Positions 16,269-25,016 are shown, counted from the first letter of the stretch. The stretch: DNA of 54,330 nt from Blautia sp900556555 (GCA_964250615.1 CAXUGM010000022.1), one strand, 5' to 3'. A program made the numbers and translations. Notes: a model not told the origin generated them from the sequence alone.

Positions 16269-16637
16269 ATGAAAGATAGAATTACGAAGAACGGAATTGA
16301 TTATGTACTGGTTGGGGATTATTACATACCGGATTTGAAGTTACCGGAGGAAGAACGTCCTATCGGAAAGTATGGACGTATGCACCGAGAGTATTTAAGG
16401 GAGAATCATCCGATGCTGTTTAATGATTTGGTGCTGAGTTGCCAGCTCTGGACTTACCTTGCAGATATAAACGAGCGGGCGCAAGAGAGATTACAGGTTA
16501 TTATCAGTCAGATGCAAAAAGCTGAGTCTGTAACTGAGGAAATGAAAGAGAATGAGCAATGGGAATGGATTCAGAGAATGAATAGCATTTTCAACCGTGC
16601 AGAAGAAATTATCATAAAAGAAATAATCTGTACTTGA
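16269..16637 (+). CDS. TnpV-family protein
   Basis: A 122-residue protein starting at ATG 16269 behind GAAAGAGG. It has the TnpV pattern: an N-terminal NGIDYVLVGDYYIPDL, then GKYGRMHREYLRENHPMLFNDLVLSCQL, then a helical part with NERAQERL and a conserved end WEWIQRMNSIFNRAEEI. TnpV proteins accompany Firmicutes transposons (for example the Tn4451 group) and conjugative elements. Their activity is unknown; despite the name they have no transposase motif. It is the first gene inside the left end of element 2. Confidence 0.8.
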   Translation: MKDRITKNGIDYVLVGDYYIPDLKLPEEERPIGKYGRMHREYLRENHPMLFNDLVLSCQLWTYLADINERAQERLQVIISQMQKAESVTEEMKENEQWEWIQRMNSIFNRAEEIIIKEIICT

Positions 16638-16681
16638 AAACAGCAATAGGAAATTAAGTGATACAAAAGAGGAGATTGGTT

Positions 16682-17509
16682 ATGGATTATGATTTTTACA
16701 TAGATTTAATCGTTGCTGATAAATTAAAGGAAGCTACGGAGTATAAAAATTCATGTATTCCAGATGTTCTTTATAAATATTATTGGTTAGATGATAATGA
16801 AGAAAAGAATGAGAGAAAGCTAAGTACTTTAGCAGAAGGAAAAGTATATATGTCGAGTCTGGGGGGATTTAATGATCCATTTGAAGGACATGCATTTGTA
16901 TTTGATGAAAAAGAATTGAAAAATAAAGGTTGGGATCCGAAATGGTTTAAGGATTTTGTAGAGCAAATTAATTCTAATGCAGGTGTAGGTTGCTTTTGTA
17001 ATTCAGATGAAAAGGAACAAAATATGCCTATGTGGGCTTACTATGCTAATAATCATTCGGGATTTTGTGTTGAATATATGATTGATCGTAAGGTGAAAAA
17101 GTTTATGTATCCAGTTTCATATGACGATACAAGGGCTCCAGGAAATTCCATTATTGGAAATATAATTGATCAAACCTTTGATTTAATAAAGGAAGGGAAG
17201 GGTGAAGATGATATGTCTGGTGAATTGAATGCTCTGAATCACATGGCATACCTTTCATTGACAAGTAAGCATAAGAGCTGGAAACACGAAAAAGAAATAA
17301 GAGCATTAGTACCACGTTTCTATGGGGATTATTTAGACATCTTGCCAAAGAAAATTTTTATTGGAATTAATTGCAAGGAAGTGCATAAAGCAAGACTTAT
17401 AGAGATAGCAAAGAAATTTCAACCTTATTGTGAAGTGTTTCAGATGAAGAATGTTGCAAATAGTCTGAATCATTGGTTGGTAGAAGAAAAAATAAATATT
17501 GATGATTAA
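16682..17509 (+). CDS. DUF2971-domain protein
   Basis: A 275-residue protein. ATG 16682 follows GAGGAG at normal spacing; the longer frame from 16658 has no such site. DUF2971 landmarks are VLYKYYWLDDNEEKNERKLSTL, the central SLGGFNDPFEGH and the later MWAYYANNHSGFCVEY, then KHKSWKHEKEIRAL near residue 200. The biochemical role is unknown; members are common in defence islands and toxin-like settings. It is followed by its own hairpin terminator and then by ietAS, so it is not in that transcript. A broken relative lies at 3269-3605 in the decayed element. Confidence 0.8.
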   Translation: MDYDFYIDLIVADKLKEATEYKNSCIPDVLYKYYWLDDNEEKNERKLSTLAEGKVYMSSLGGFNDPFEGHAFVFDEKELKNKGWDPKWFKDFVEQINSNAGVGCFCNSDEKEQNMPMWAYYANNHSGFCVEYMIDRKVKKFMYPVSYDDTRAPGNSIIGNIIDQTFDLIKEGKGEDDMSGELNALNHMAYLSLTSKHKSWKHEKEIRALVPRFYGDYLDILPKKIFIGINCKEVHKARLIEIAKKFQPYCEVFQMKNVANSLNHWLVEEKINIDD

Positions 17510-17532
17510 AGTAAGAATTTTGGATTTATTAG

Positions 17533-17561
17533 TCCCTGCTGCAAGTATTTTGCAGCAGGGA
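17533..17561 (+). terminator. Terminator between DUF2971 gene and ietAS
   Basis: TCCCTGCTGCAA (17533-17544) pairs perfectly with TTGCAGCAGGGA (17550-17561), a 12-bp stem with a 5-nt loop. The T run is short (TTTGTTG). Confidence 0.75.
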
Positions 17562-17577
17562 TTTGTTGTGGAAATAA

Positions 17578-17623
17578 ACAAAAGTGTCCCATTATTGACA
17601 AAAGTGTCCCAGTGTGATATAAA
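17578..17623 (+). promoter_or_regulatory. ietAS promoter with tandem 14-bp direct repeats
   Basis: TTGACA (17595-17600) and TATAAA (17618-17623) are 17 bp apart, a near-consensus promoter. ACAAAAGTGTCCCA occurs at 17578-17591 and again at 17598-17611, a 20-bp period. One copy is just upstream of the -35 and the other fills the spacer, so a protein bound to both would block RNA polymerase. The repeats also resemble reiterated sequences found at some IS ends, which is an alternative reading. Confidence 0.6.
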
Positions 17624-17657
17624 GAATATAGTAAATATAAAAGGGGGAGTGCGTATC

Positions 17658-18707
17658 GTGAAAAAGAAAAATGTTATAAGCCTAATTAAGTATTATACGG
17701 AAAAAAATGATGCGGGCTTTCGTAATGAAGCTTATGAAATAGCGAAGGGATTTGACGCATCGGGAGATTATCAACTTGCTGAGTATATCATGTCCTTATT
17801 ATCCAATGTGAATACGTTTGTGCCACAGGTATCAGAAAATATTTCTCCATTTTTTGAAAAAATTGAAGCTAATACTGATATGTTGCTACTTCCGGATGAA
17901 ATTACAAACGATTTAATAGGGGTAGTAAATGCTATTGAACATCACATCGGAATCAATAAGTTTCTTTTTCAGGGAGCTCCAGGAACTGGTAAAACGGAAG
18001 CGGTAAAACAATTAGCACGTATTTTAAACAGAGAGATTTTTATGGTGGACTTTTCTGCTGTAATAGATAGCAAACTTGGTCAGACCCAGAAGAATTTGTC
18101 GTTGCTATTCAAAGAAATAAATCAATTTGTTCAACCTCATAAAGCAATAGTGATGTTTGATGAAATTGATGCATTGGCATTGGATCGTACGAATCAAAAT
18201 GATTTAAGAGAGATGGGGCGAGCAACATCAGCAATGTTAAAAGAGTTTGATAGAATGAATGAAAACGTTGTTTTGGTTGCAACGACAAATCTTTATCAAC
18301 ATTTTGACAAAGCATTGATAAGAAGATTTGATTCTGTTATTGATTTTAATCGTTATTCACAGGAAGATCTTCTCTCTATCGCTGAAAAAATGCTGGATAG
18401 ATATCTTGATAAGCTGAAGCTTGCAAATAGGGATATTCGATTGTTCAGAAAAATTATGAAATTGATGCCACAACTACCATATCCGGGCGAGCTTAAGAAC
18501 TTGATAAAGACATCGGTTGCTTTCAGTAATCCAAATGATGGTATGGATTATTTTAGAAGATTATACTATGCAGTATGCAACGAAAAACCAGAAGATTTGA
18601 AAAAATTGCAGAGCCAAAAATTCACGGTGAGAGAAATGGAAATATTAGTCGGACGATCTAAAAGTAGTGTGGCTCGTGATTTGAAAGAAGGTGTAAGTGA
18701 TGAATAA
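17658..18707 (+). CDS. ietA: IetA-like AAA ATPase of an IetAS antiphage system
   Basis: A 349-residue cytoplasmic AAA+ ATPase. GTG 17658 is chosen because AGGGGGAG lies 8 nt upstream. Walker A GAPGTGKT is at residues 106-113, Walker B AIVMFDEID follows about 55 residues later, and sensor 1/arginine-finger segments are VLVATTNLYQHFDKALIRRFD. The N-terminal 90 residues are helical and probably bind the partner; the C-terminus has a helix-turn-helix-like tail (TVREMEILVGRSKSSVARDLKEG). The next gene encodes a subtilisin and overlaps by 8 bp. An AAA ATPase plus S8 peptidase is the composition of the experimentally identified Iet defence system. The gene name is given on architecture alone. Confidence 0.78.
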   Translation: MKKKNVISLIKYYTEKNDAGFRNEAYEIAKGFDASGDYQLAEYIMSLLSNVNTFVPQVSENISPFFEKIEANTDMLLLPDEITNDLIGVVNAIEHHIGINKFLFQGAPGTGKTEAVKQLARILNREIFMVDFSAVIDSKLGQTQKNLSLLFKEINQFVQPHKAIVMFDEIDALALDRTNQNDLREMGRATSAMLKEFDRMNENVVLVATTNLYQHFDKALIRRFDSVIDFNRYSQEDLLSIAEKMLDRYLDKLKLANRDIRLFRKIMKLMPQLPYPGELKNLIKTSVAFSNPNDGMDYFRRLYYAVCNEKPEDLKKLQSQKFTVREMEILVGRSKSSVARDLKEGVSDE

Positions 18708-20970
18708 TATTTTACAGCTTAAAGGAAGATTTGAGCAAAGACCAAATGGTTCCAGACCAGGCTCGCCTAAACTTCCAAAGGGAAAAACTGTTTCATCGTC
18801 ACATCTTTATGAATTGGCAAAACAGTTGGAAAGAATCCTTGTTTATTGGAAGAAAAATACAGATATTGATGGAGCTTTAGTAAGTGTACATTATAAGCAT
18901 ATAGTTGCAAAAAGTAATCGTTTGAAAATTCTTCTGGCGGAAAATGGGAAAACGCCAACTGATTCTATCAGAGGTGTTAAATTTGTTTGGGAACCAGATG
19001 ATGCTGGTAAAGAAGTACAAAAACATGTCTTTACTCACTTTGTTTCATTGAAAGCAATAGAGAAGGCAATCGAAGTTTTAAAACAAACAGGATCAATTAT
19101 CGAAAAGCATTATAGTGGTTCCATTAATAGTGAAATCATAGAAGACTTAGGCGAAAAGGCAAAATATAATTTTACTGAATTACCTAAAACCAATTTTTTA
19201 AGAACTGTAGTTGATGGATTTTATGTTGAAAAATTTGATATTGATAGAGCAACTGAGGAAATAACAGAAGAAGCAATCATTACTATTTATCAAACAGGGG
19301 TTGATACGAAGAGACTTCTTTCAAAGTTTGGAATTAATATAGTTGATGAGCGTATCATTGATGGAACTACATTAAGACTGAATCCGGACGAAGTCAAATT
19401 GTTATATAATAATGCTTCGTATCTGATAGCTATGGGGGTGACGGATTTTTCTGAAATTTCAAGAGATGATATGTTGGATGCCCATGAGGATGTGGAAGAT
19501 GATTTTGGAACAATGATTCCGCATCCAACAAACGAACCAGTAATAGGTGTTATAGATACTCAGTTTAACAAAAAAGTATATTTTCATGAATGGGTTGAAT
19601 ATACAAATTTACTGGATCCTAATATCCCTTTGACAAAGAAGGATTACGAACATGGAACAGGTGTAAGTTATATTATAGTAGATGGTCCACATGGAAACCC
19701 AGAGCTTGAAGATGGCTGTGGAAGATTCCGAGTAAGGCATTTTGGAGTGGCAACACATAATGGATTCAGTTCTTTTACAGTTTTAAAGATGATTAGAAAT
19801 ATTGTTGCAGCCAATAGAGATATTAAAGTTTGGAATTTGTCATTAGGTTCTAAGCTTGAAATTAAACCGAACTTTATTTCACCGGAAGCTGCTGAGCTGG
19901 ATCGTATACAAAGTGAATATGATGTTATTTTTGTGGTAGCAGGAACAAATGTACCAGAAGGAGTTACAAAAAAGGATATGCGAATTGGTTCTCCGGCAGA
20001 TTCACTTAATTCTATGGTAGTCAATGCAGTAGACTTCAAAGGGAACTCTGCTTCATATACCAGAGTCGGGCCAGTTTTATCATTTTTCCATAAACCAGAT
20101 ATTAGTTATTATGGTGGCGATGGAACAGTATACACTGATAAAATGGTTGTATGTAGGGATGATATGGGGGCGGCATATGTAACTGGAACTTCATTTGCAG
20201 CTCCATGGATTTCACGTAAATTAGCATATTTAATTCATATCATGGGACTTAGTCGAGAGGTGGCTAAAGCATTATTGATTGATGCTGCAGCAGGATGGAA
20301 TCGAAAAGATGATGTTTCTCATAGAATAGGATATGGTATTGTGCCAAAGCACATTAATGATATTATAAAAACATCTAATGATGAAATACGTTTTATTATG
20401 ACAGGTGCATCGGAGGAATATGAAACTTATACATATAATCTGCCTGTACCTATTGTAGATAATGCGCATCCATTTTATGCAAGAGCAACATTGGCATATT
20501 TTCCGCATTGTGATCGAAATCAGGGTGTTGACTATACAAGTACGGAAATGGACATTCATTTTGGCAGAGTTGTTGCAAAAAGAGGAACAACAACGATTAA
20601 AGCTATTGATGATAACCAGCAATCTGAAGATAAATTAATCACATTATACGAAGAAGATGCAAGAAAAATGTATCGTAAATGGGATAATGTTAAGCATATT
20701 AGTGAGGAAATAAAAGACAAAAGAATTCCTCGAAAAGCTTATGACTCTGGTTTATGGGGACTTAAAATTAATACGAAAGAACGTTTACAGAAAAGAAAAG
20801 ATCCCCTTCAATTTGGGGTTGTTGTAACACTAAAAGAGATGAATGGTGTAAATCGTATTGATGATTTTGTGAAAATGTGTCTTGCACGAGGTTGGTTGGT
20901 TAATAGACTTGACATTGAAAATCAATTGGATGTATATGCTAAGGCAGAGGAAGAAATTGAATTTGAATAA
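18700..20970 (+). CDS. ietS: IetS-like subtilisin (S8) protease of an IetAS antiphage system
   Basis: A 756-residue protein. ATG 18700 overlaps the ATPase stop codon. The catalytic triad is complete: D286 (GVIDTQF), H318 (EHGTGVSY) and S498 (GTSFAAPW). The usual order D-H-S and the large insertions around the protease core fit the long intracellular S8 peptidases paired with AAA ATPases. There is no signal peptide, so it acts in the cytoplasm. The likely mechanism is ATPase-gated proteolysis on phage sensing, but the trigger and the substrate are unknown. The IS1380 element lies 25 bp downstream and leaves the gene intact. Confidence 0.8.
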   Translation: MNNILQLKGRFEQRPNGSRPGSPKLPKGKTVSSSHLYELAKQLERILVYWKKNTDIDGALVSVHYKHIVAKSNRLKILLAENGKTPTDSIRGVKFVWEPDDAGKEVQKHVFTHFVSLKAIEKAIEVLKQTGSIIEKHYSGSINSEIIEDLGEKAKYNFTELPKTNFLRTVVDGFYVEKFDIDRATEEITEEAIITIYQTGVDTKRLLSKFGINIVDERIIDGTTLRLNPDEVKLLYNNASYLIAMGVTDFSEISRDDMLDAHEDVEDDFGTMIPHPTNEPVIGVIDTQFNKKVYFHEWVEYTNLLDPNIPLTKKDYEHGTGVSYIIVDGPHGNPELEDGCGRFRVRHFGVATHNGFSSFTVLKMIRNIVAANRDIKVWNLSLGSKLEIKPNFISPEAAELDRIQSEYDVIFVVAGTNVPEGVTKKDMRIGSPADSLNSMVVNAVDFKGNSASYTRVGPVLSFFHKPDISYYGGDGTVYTDKMVVCRDDMGAAYVTGTSFAAPWISRKLAYLIHIMGLSREVAKALLIDAAAGWNRKDDVSHRIGYGIVPKHINDIIKTSNDEIRFIMTGASEEYETYTYNLPVPIVDNAHPFYARATLAYFPHCDRNQGVDYTSTEMDIHFGRVVAKRGTTTIKAIDDNQQSEDKLITLYEEDARKMYRKWDNVKHISEEIKDKRIPRKAYDSGLWGLKINTKERLQKRKDPLQFGVVVTLKEMNGVNRIDDFVKMCLARGWLVNRLDIENQLDVYAKAEEEIEFE

Positions 20971-20995
20971 AAGATATTTCAATTTGATTAATCAT

Positions 20996-22630
20996 CCTGA
21001 ATTATTCATGAGCATATAAAAATGCTCTAAGTTACAAAGCCTTGTAACAGTTCCTTTGAAATCAATGAAATTGCCTGCAAAAATGGGCAGACTCCCCCCT
21101 CTGGAGTTTGATTGAATCATTTAGGACTGTCAAGGTACATGAATCGTCGCTATTCCAACTGTACATTAAGATGCTGGATATTTTCCAATGTCTTGTAGAA
21201 TTCTTTTTTATAAGGACAACTACTGCACAGTTTGAATGTTATATATCTTGCTGAGTGGACTGCTTTTGCGGCAATCTTCATCAGTTTTAAACGAATCGTA
21301 TTGATTTGCTGCTTACGCATGTTTGCAGGAAGTACCATTCGTCTAAACCAATTGAACAGGTTGTAAGCAAGCATGTGAATTCTCATGCGGTTGGCATTAA
21401 CAACTTTAGAACGGCTGCTGACGGAAGCAAAGTCAAAGCCATTTTTGCCTTCCTTAATAAAGTTTTCCATCTTGCCACGGCCACAATAAAACTGAATAAT
21501 CTGATATGGTTCCATATCCATGTTTGTGACGATGAAAGTGTACATGTGTATCATCTGGCCATACGGCTTTTCAATCTTGAAAACGACACGTCTTGGATAA
21601 TCCCACGAACCAGCCTGATACATGAATTCTCCATACGTTACAGCATAGCTGATTTGATCTCCTTTGGTGGATTTGTACAAATCTTCATCCTTGTCAGCGG
21701 CAAGGGCAATCAGGGAGTTATTCTGCTTTAAGCGGATAGCATAGGAGCATCCATTGCATTCACATGTTTTATAAAGCTTCGGAGATGAAAAGCCACTGTC
21801 ACCGCGCAGATAGGTTTTCATGCATCGATCCATATATTCCTTAAGAAGGGGCTCTATAAACTTTTCTGCATCATTGCTGCAGTGGAGATTTCCGTTCCGG
21901 AGCTCAGCTTTTAGAAGATCTCCTGTCAGACCATCATAGCAAAGCAATGGATGGTATCCATGAGCCTGATAATGAAAGTTGAATCTCTCGCCTTCCTGAT
22001 GACCATAGGTTCCCAAAAGCGTACTATCCAAGTCAAGAAGGATATGTTCTGGATGCTTTATGGAATAGACAATGTCACGAAGGCGTTGGTCAATGTCATC
22101 AAACTGTCTGAGGGTATCTTCATCCATGCGATTGAAAAATCTTGATAATGTAGGCTGTGACGCCAGGGCATTTTTATCAAGAATAGCCTGAAATACCGGA
22201 TCATGTGTTAATTCATCAGCACAGTCATCTTCAAAATAGGCCGCGATGATTTGGTAAATCATCTGCATTAGATTTTCATTGTCCTTGTGGAAACGAACCG
22301 ACTTATCATTGGTTTTAAATTTGTTTTTGATTAGTTTTGAAAAGCCGATCTTTGCAGCGAATTCTTTGATTAAAAGAAGACCTGCATCGGAGGATAAATC
22401 GCCTCCGGAAAAATTTATTTTAATTTGTCTATTGCTTTCAAACGATAAGGTGTTTACAATACTCATAAAGGGCTCCTTTTGGGTTATTATTTAAGTTTAG
22501 ACACCTTAATTTTACCACAAATGGATGCTCTTTTTTCATTCACTTATTGGATGAAAAGCAATATTCGATTAAAATGTAATAACTATGCGGCTTTAGCCGC
22601 TGTTAATTGAATTATCATGAATAATTCAGG
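20996..22630. mobile_element. IS1380-family insertion sequence (1635 bp)
   Basis: Perfect 16-bp terminal inverted repeats are CCTGAATTATTCATGA (20996-21011) and its complement (22615-22630). They are flanked by a 5-bp target duplication ATCAT (20991-20995 and 22631-22635). It contains one transposase gene on the minus strand. Size, repeat start (CCTG) and duplication length agree with IS1380. The ends are identical and the gene is intact, so the insertion looks recent. Confidence 0.85.
21150..22466 (-). CDS. IS1380-family DDE transposase
   Basis: A 438-residue protein starting at ATG 22466. Landmarks are the N-terminal KINFSGGDLSSDAGLLLIKEFA, LTHDPVFQAIL, LASQPTLSRFFNR, the first catalytic Asp in ILLDLDSTLLGTYG, the second in YLRGDSGFSSPKLY, and YQIIQFYCGRGKMENFIKEGK with the third acidic residue (E in MENFIKE). 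This is the IS1380/ISPna2 pattern in the DDE_Tnp_1 group. It fills the IS with about 150 bp on each side. No frameshift is seen, so it may be active. Confidence 0.92.
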   Translation of the reverse strand: MSIVNTLSFESNRQIKINFSGGDLSSDAGLLLIKEFAAKIGFSKLIKNKFKTNDKSVRFHKDNENLMQMIYQIIAAYFEDDCADELTHDPVFQAILDKNALASQPTLSRFFNRMDEDTLRQFDDIDQRLRDIVYSIKHPEHILLDLDSTLLGTYGHQEGERFNFHYQAHGYHPLLCYDGLTGDLLKAELRNGNLHCSNDAEKFIEPLLKEYMDRCMKTYLRGDSGFSSPKLYKTCECNGCSYAIRLKQNNSLIALAADKDEDLYKSTKGDQISYAVTYGEFMYQAGSWDYPRRVVFKIEKPYGQMIHMYTFIVTNMDMEPYQIIQFYCGRGKMENFIKEGKNGFDFASVSSRSKVVNANRMRIHMLAYNLFNWFRRMVLPANMRKQQINTIRLKLMKIAAKAVHSARYITFKLCSSCPYKKEFYKTLENIQHLNVQLE

Positions 22631-22648
22631 ATCATTAAGCATTTCAAT

Positions 22649-22682
22649 AAGGCTGAACGGGATTGGATACTCGTTCAGCCTT
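22649..22682 (-). terminator. Terminator of the element 2 XRE gene
   Basis: AAGGCTGAACG (22649-22659) pairs with CGTTCAGCCTT (22672-22682). It lies right after the stop of the minus-strand XRE gene, at the same relative place as the terminator at 8552-8596 in element 1. Confidence 0.7.
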
Positions 22683-22686
22683 ATTT

Positions 22687-23505
22687 CTACTTTTTAGATT
22701 TTGTTTTACGATTCGGCAGAGCCTTTAACAGCTTTGACCTCTTAAACACGTCTTTCATGACCTTATGTTCATCCACAGAGAGGTGATCAAACGGAATTTG
22801 CATCTCATCACAGAAGAAATGCCAGAATTCCTCGATAGGATTGCTCTTGAATTTGAGGGTCTGCAAAAAACGCTGCACCTTTTTATCGTTGGACATAGGT
22901 CTTTCGATAGGCGCAGATTCAGCGGCGTGTTCGTGGTCTTCACGAATGGTGCGGATGATATTGTCCCAGTCGCTGTGAATGGTATGGAAGAAATATTCTT
23001 CCTCCTGAATGTGTGAGCTTTCCAGAACTTTCAGGTACAGATCGTTGGCATCTGGATTCTTTTGCTGAATAATCTGGAGACGAATAGCGTCCAGCCAGTC
23101 ATTCATGTTTTTTATCTGCATAGTAGCAATACCGTCAACGTAAATTTCGCTATCAGTCATCAGCTTTATAAAATCTGGATGTTTGATGATTTCGCACAGA
23201 AGCCTATTATTAAAGCGCCCGCTTTTCAAAAGGTCTATGGTTTCATCGTCTAACATCAACTCATCTATATCGGTAAGGGAAGATGTTCTTACTTCGGTAT
23301 TGCCAACAAGCCATTCTAAAGAAACACCATAAAATTCAGCCAGCTTGTTGAGGGTAACAATATTGTATTCCTTGTTCTCTTTGTTTTCATATTTACTGAT
23401 AGTTGCAGGCACTACATTTACTGCGGTTGCAACTTCTTCCAGTTTATAATCATGGTCTCGTCTGAGATCCCACAGCTTTTCTTGTATTGACAATTGGTTT
23501 TTCAT
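22687..23505 (-). CDS. XRE-family regulator of element 2 with long C-terminal domain
   Basis: A 272-residue homologue of the element 1 regulator. Of two nearby ATGs, 23505 is preferred because AGGAGG ends 6 nt before it; the other is too close to it. The helix-turn-helix is at about 10-65 (YKLEEVATAVNVVPATISKYE). Its recognition helix differs from that of element 1 (TLKQLADETGIASSTLGSYE), while the 200-residue C-terminal domain is nearly conserved. This suggests different operators but the same inducing signal, so the two elements could be induced together yet not repress each other. That is inference. Confidence 0.8.
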   Translation of the reverse strand: MKNQLSIQEKLWDLRRDHDYKLEEVATAVNVVPATISKYENKENKEYNIVTLNKLAEFYGVSLEWLVGNTEVRTSSLTDIDELMLDDETIDLLKSGRFNNRLLCEIIKHPDFIKLMTDSEIYVDGIATMQIKNMNDWLDAIRLQIIQQKNPDANDLYLKVLESSHIQEEEYFFHTIHSDWDNIIRTIREDHEHAAESAPIERPMSNDKKVQRFLQTLKFKSNPIEEFWHFFCDEMQIPFDHLSVDEHKVMKDVFKRSKLLKALPNRKTKSKK

Positions 23506-23639
23506 AGGCATCCTCCTGATGCAGATATTCTACCATATTTCAGCATAAATTTACAATGTGCCTCGGGTTTTCCAATCGGAAAAAACGGGGCATTTTTGCG
23601 TGAATTTTCGACCATGGAAATAATCCGGGAATTTCGATT

Positions 23640-23700
23640 TTTCGGTGTATGATGTAGCCAGTTCAGAGATGAACGAAAAATGAATGACCGTCTGAGATGA
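23640..23700 (+). promoter_or_regulatory. Conserved divergent leader of element 2
   Basis: TGTATGATGTAGCCAGTTCA (near 23643-23662) and AATGAATGACCGTC (near 23680-23693) match the element 1 leader near 9550-9600. TATGAT may be the -10 of the rightward promoter, and the conserved CAGTTCA would then lie near the start of the transcript. The rest of 23506-23894 has no gene that I can support. Confidence 0.4.
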
Positions 23701-23894
23701 GATAAACCGCCATGATCGTAAAAAGAGCGCTTCCGTAAGGGAGACTGGACAGCACCGCATAGGGGATATGCCTCCAAGGAAACATCAAGGGTAGAACGGC
23801 AAAATCCTGTTTGTGGAATTGCAAGTAATATTGCATTTCCACAGTACATAGAGATTTTGACAATCTCTAAATAAAAAATCAAAGGAGAAAACAG

Positions 23895-24203
23895 ATGAGA
23901 TTATCTAAGTATGAGAAAGAAACTATTATTTTGACCAGTGAGGGAGATGACACCGTTCAGATTTACACATTCAACGCATCGCTGAAACGAAGGCTTGCAG
24001 AATATGCAGAAAAGTATCCGCATTTGGCAAGGTTGGACAGATGGACAGCCGAGGGAAGTGTGACTTACGTTATGGATAAATCCAGAGTATCTATTCGTTT
24101 GCTCCCGCCACTTTCTGAGGGAAGGCGGAAAGTTTTCAGCGAGTGTGGAAAAAAATATGGCATGAATGCCAGCAAAAGACTTTTGGAACAAGTTGCAACT
24201 TAA
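23895..24203 (+). CDS. Small hypothetical element protein (102 aa)
   Basis: A 102-residue soluble protein starting at ATG 23895 behind AAAGGAGAAAAC. The sequence includes YEKETIILTSEGDDTVQIYTFNASLKRRLAEYAEKYPHLARL, a mixed strand/helix start, and a basic C-terminus with SEGRRKVFSECGKKYG. I recall similar proteins at this place in many Firmicutes IMEs, always uncharacterised. It is the first gene rightward of the XRE gene, like the small Cys-rich protein in element 1. I cannot assign a function. Confidence 0.6.
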   Translation: MRLSKYEKETIILTSEGDDTVQIYTFNASLKRRLAEYAEKYPHLARLDRWTAEGSVTYVMDKSRVSIRLLPPLSEGRRKVFSECGKKYGMNASKRLLEQVAT

Positions 24204-24356
24204 TGTCGTTTTACAGGCGATATTCACACAAAATGCCAGTTTCAGGGCTGGCATTTTGCAATGCTTATATAACAGCAAGGTAAAATATCAGGTGTAATTC
24301 GACAGTTCAAATAGTGCGGTCTGGAATTGGCAGATTGCCTATACGAAGGAGGAACA

Positions 24357-24965
24357 ATGGGAAATGTATATGGCTATGTTCGTGTCAGTACCAAGGATCA
24401 GAACGAAGACAGACAGCTTATCGCATTACAAGAAATGTCTATCCCTGAGAAAAATATCTTTGTAGATAAGCAATCCGGTAAGGATTTCAAGCGTCCGATG
24501 TACAAACGAATGTTAAGAAAAATAAAAAAAGACGATTTGCTTTATGTGAAAAGCATAGATCGACTTGGAAGAAATTATGTTGAAATTTTGGAACAATGGC
24601 GAATACTCACGAAAGAAAAAGGAATTGATATTGTAGTTTTGGATATGCCACTTTTGGACACCCGCCGAGGAAAAGACCTTATGGGAGCTTTCCTGAGTGA
24701 TATTGTTTTGCAGGTATTGTCTTTTGTTGCGGAAAATGAACGAACAAATATCAGACAGAGACAGGCAGAGGGGATTGCCGCCGCAAAGAAGAGAGGTGTT
24801 CGTTTTGGAAGACCTCCAAGTCCATTGCCGGAGAACTTCCATGAAATATATCAGCAATGGAAAAATGGTAAAATTACCGGTCTGGCAGCTGCAAGAGCGT
24901 GTGGAATGCCAATGTCCACATTTCGCTACCGAGCGGAAGTTTACGAAAAAGCCAAGTTATTGTAA
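24357..24965 (+). CDS. Small serine recombinase (resolvase/invertase)
   Basis: A 202-residue protein. ATG 24357 follows GGAGGAAC; residues upstream in the frame do not belong to the family. The N-terminal catalytic domain starts GYVRVSTKDQNEDRQ, with the nucleophile Ser in VRVS, and continues with SIDRLGRNYVEI and the conserved ER in VAENERTNIRQRQAEGI. A C-terminal helix-turn-helix (AARACGMPMSTFRYR) follows. This is the Hin/Tn3-resolvase class. It lies just upstream of the PLD-helicase and methyltransferase genes, behind a terminator. It could resolve multimers or have brought in the cassette; no obvious inverted repeats flank the cassette. Confidence 0.85.
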   Translation: MGNVYGYVRVSTKDQNEDRQLIALQEMSIPEKNIFVDKQSGKDFKRPMYKRMLRKIKKDDLLYVKSIDRLGRNYVEILEQWRILTKEKGIDIVVLDMPLLDTRRGKDLMGAFLSDIVLQVLSFVAENERTNIRQRQAEGIAAAKKRGVRFGRPPSPLPENFHEIYQQWKNGKITGLAAARACGMPMSTFRYRAEVYEKAKLL

Positions 24966-24966
24966 A

Positions 24967-25016
24967 CAGGTATTTTTACAGGAATGTGTACCTTTCTGTA
25001 AAATGCCTGCTTTTTT
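24967..25016 (+). terminator. Terminator after the serine recombinase gene
   Basis: CAGGTATTTTTACAG (24967-24981) pairs with CTGTAAAATGCCTG (24996-25009), followed by CTTTTTT. The loop contains GTGTACCTTT, which recurs inverted as AAAGGTACAC at about 25107-25118. The defence cassette that follows must have its own promoter in 25017-25160. Confidence 0.75.

Noticed and set aside
17499..17657. Extended N-terminus of the IetA-like ATPase
   Set aside because: The frame is open, but it crosses a terminator and a promoter, and GTG 17658 has a good ribosome site.
21306..22145. Open frames on the plus strand within the IS1380 element
   Set aside because: They are antisense to the transposase gene and show no family features.
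23650..23700. Hammerhead ribozyme in the conserved leader
   Set aside because: A CTGAnGA-like stretch occurs, but the GAAA box and the three stems cannot be formed in both elements.
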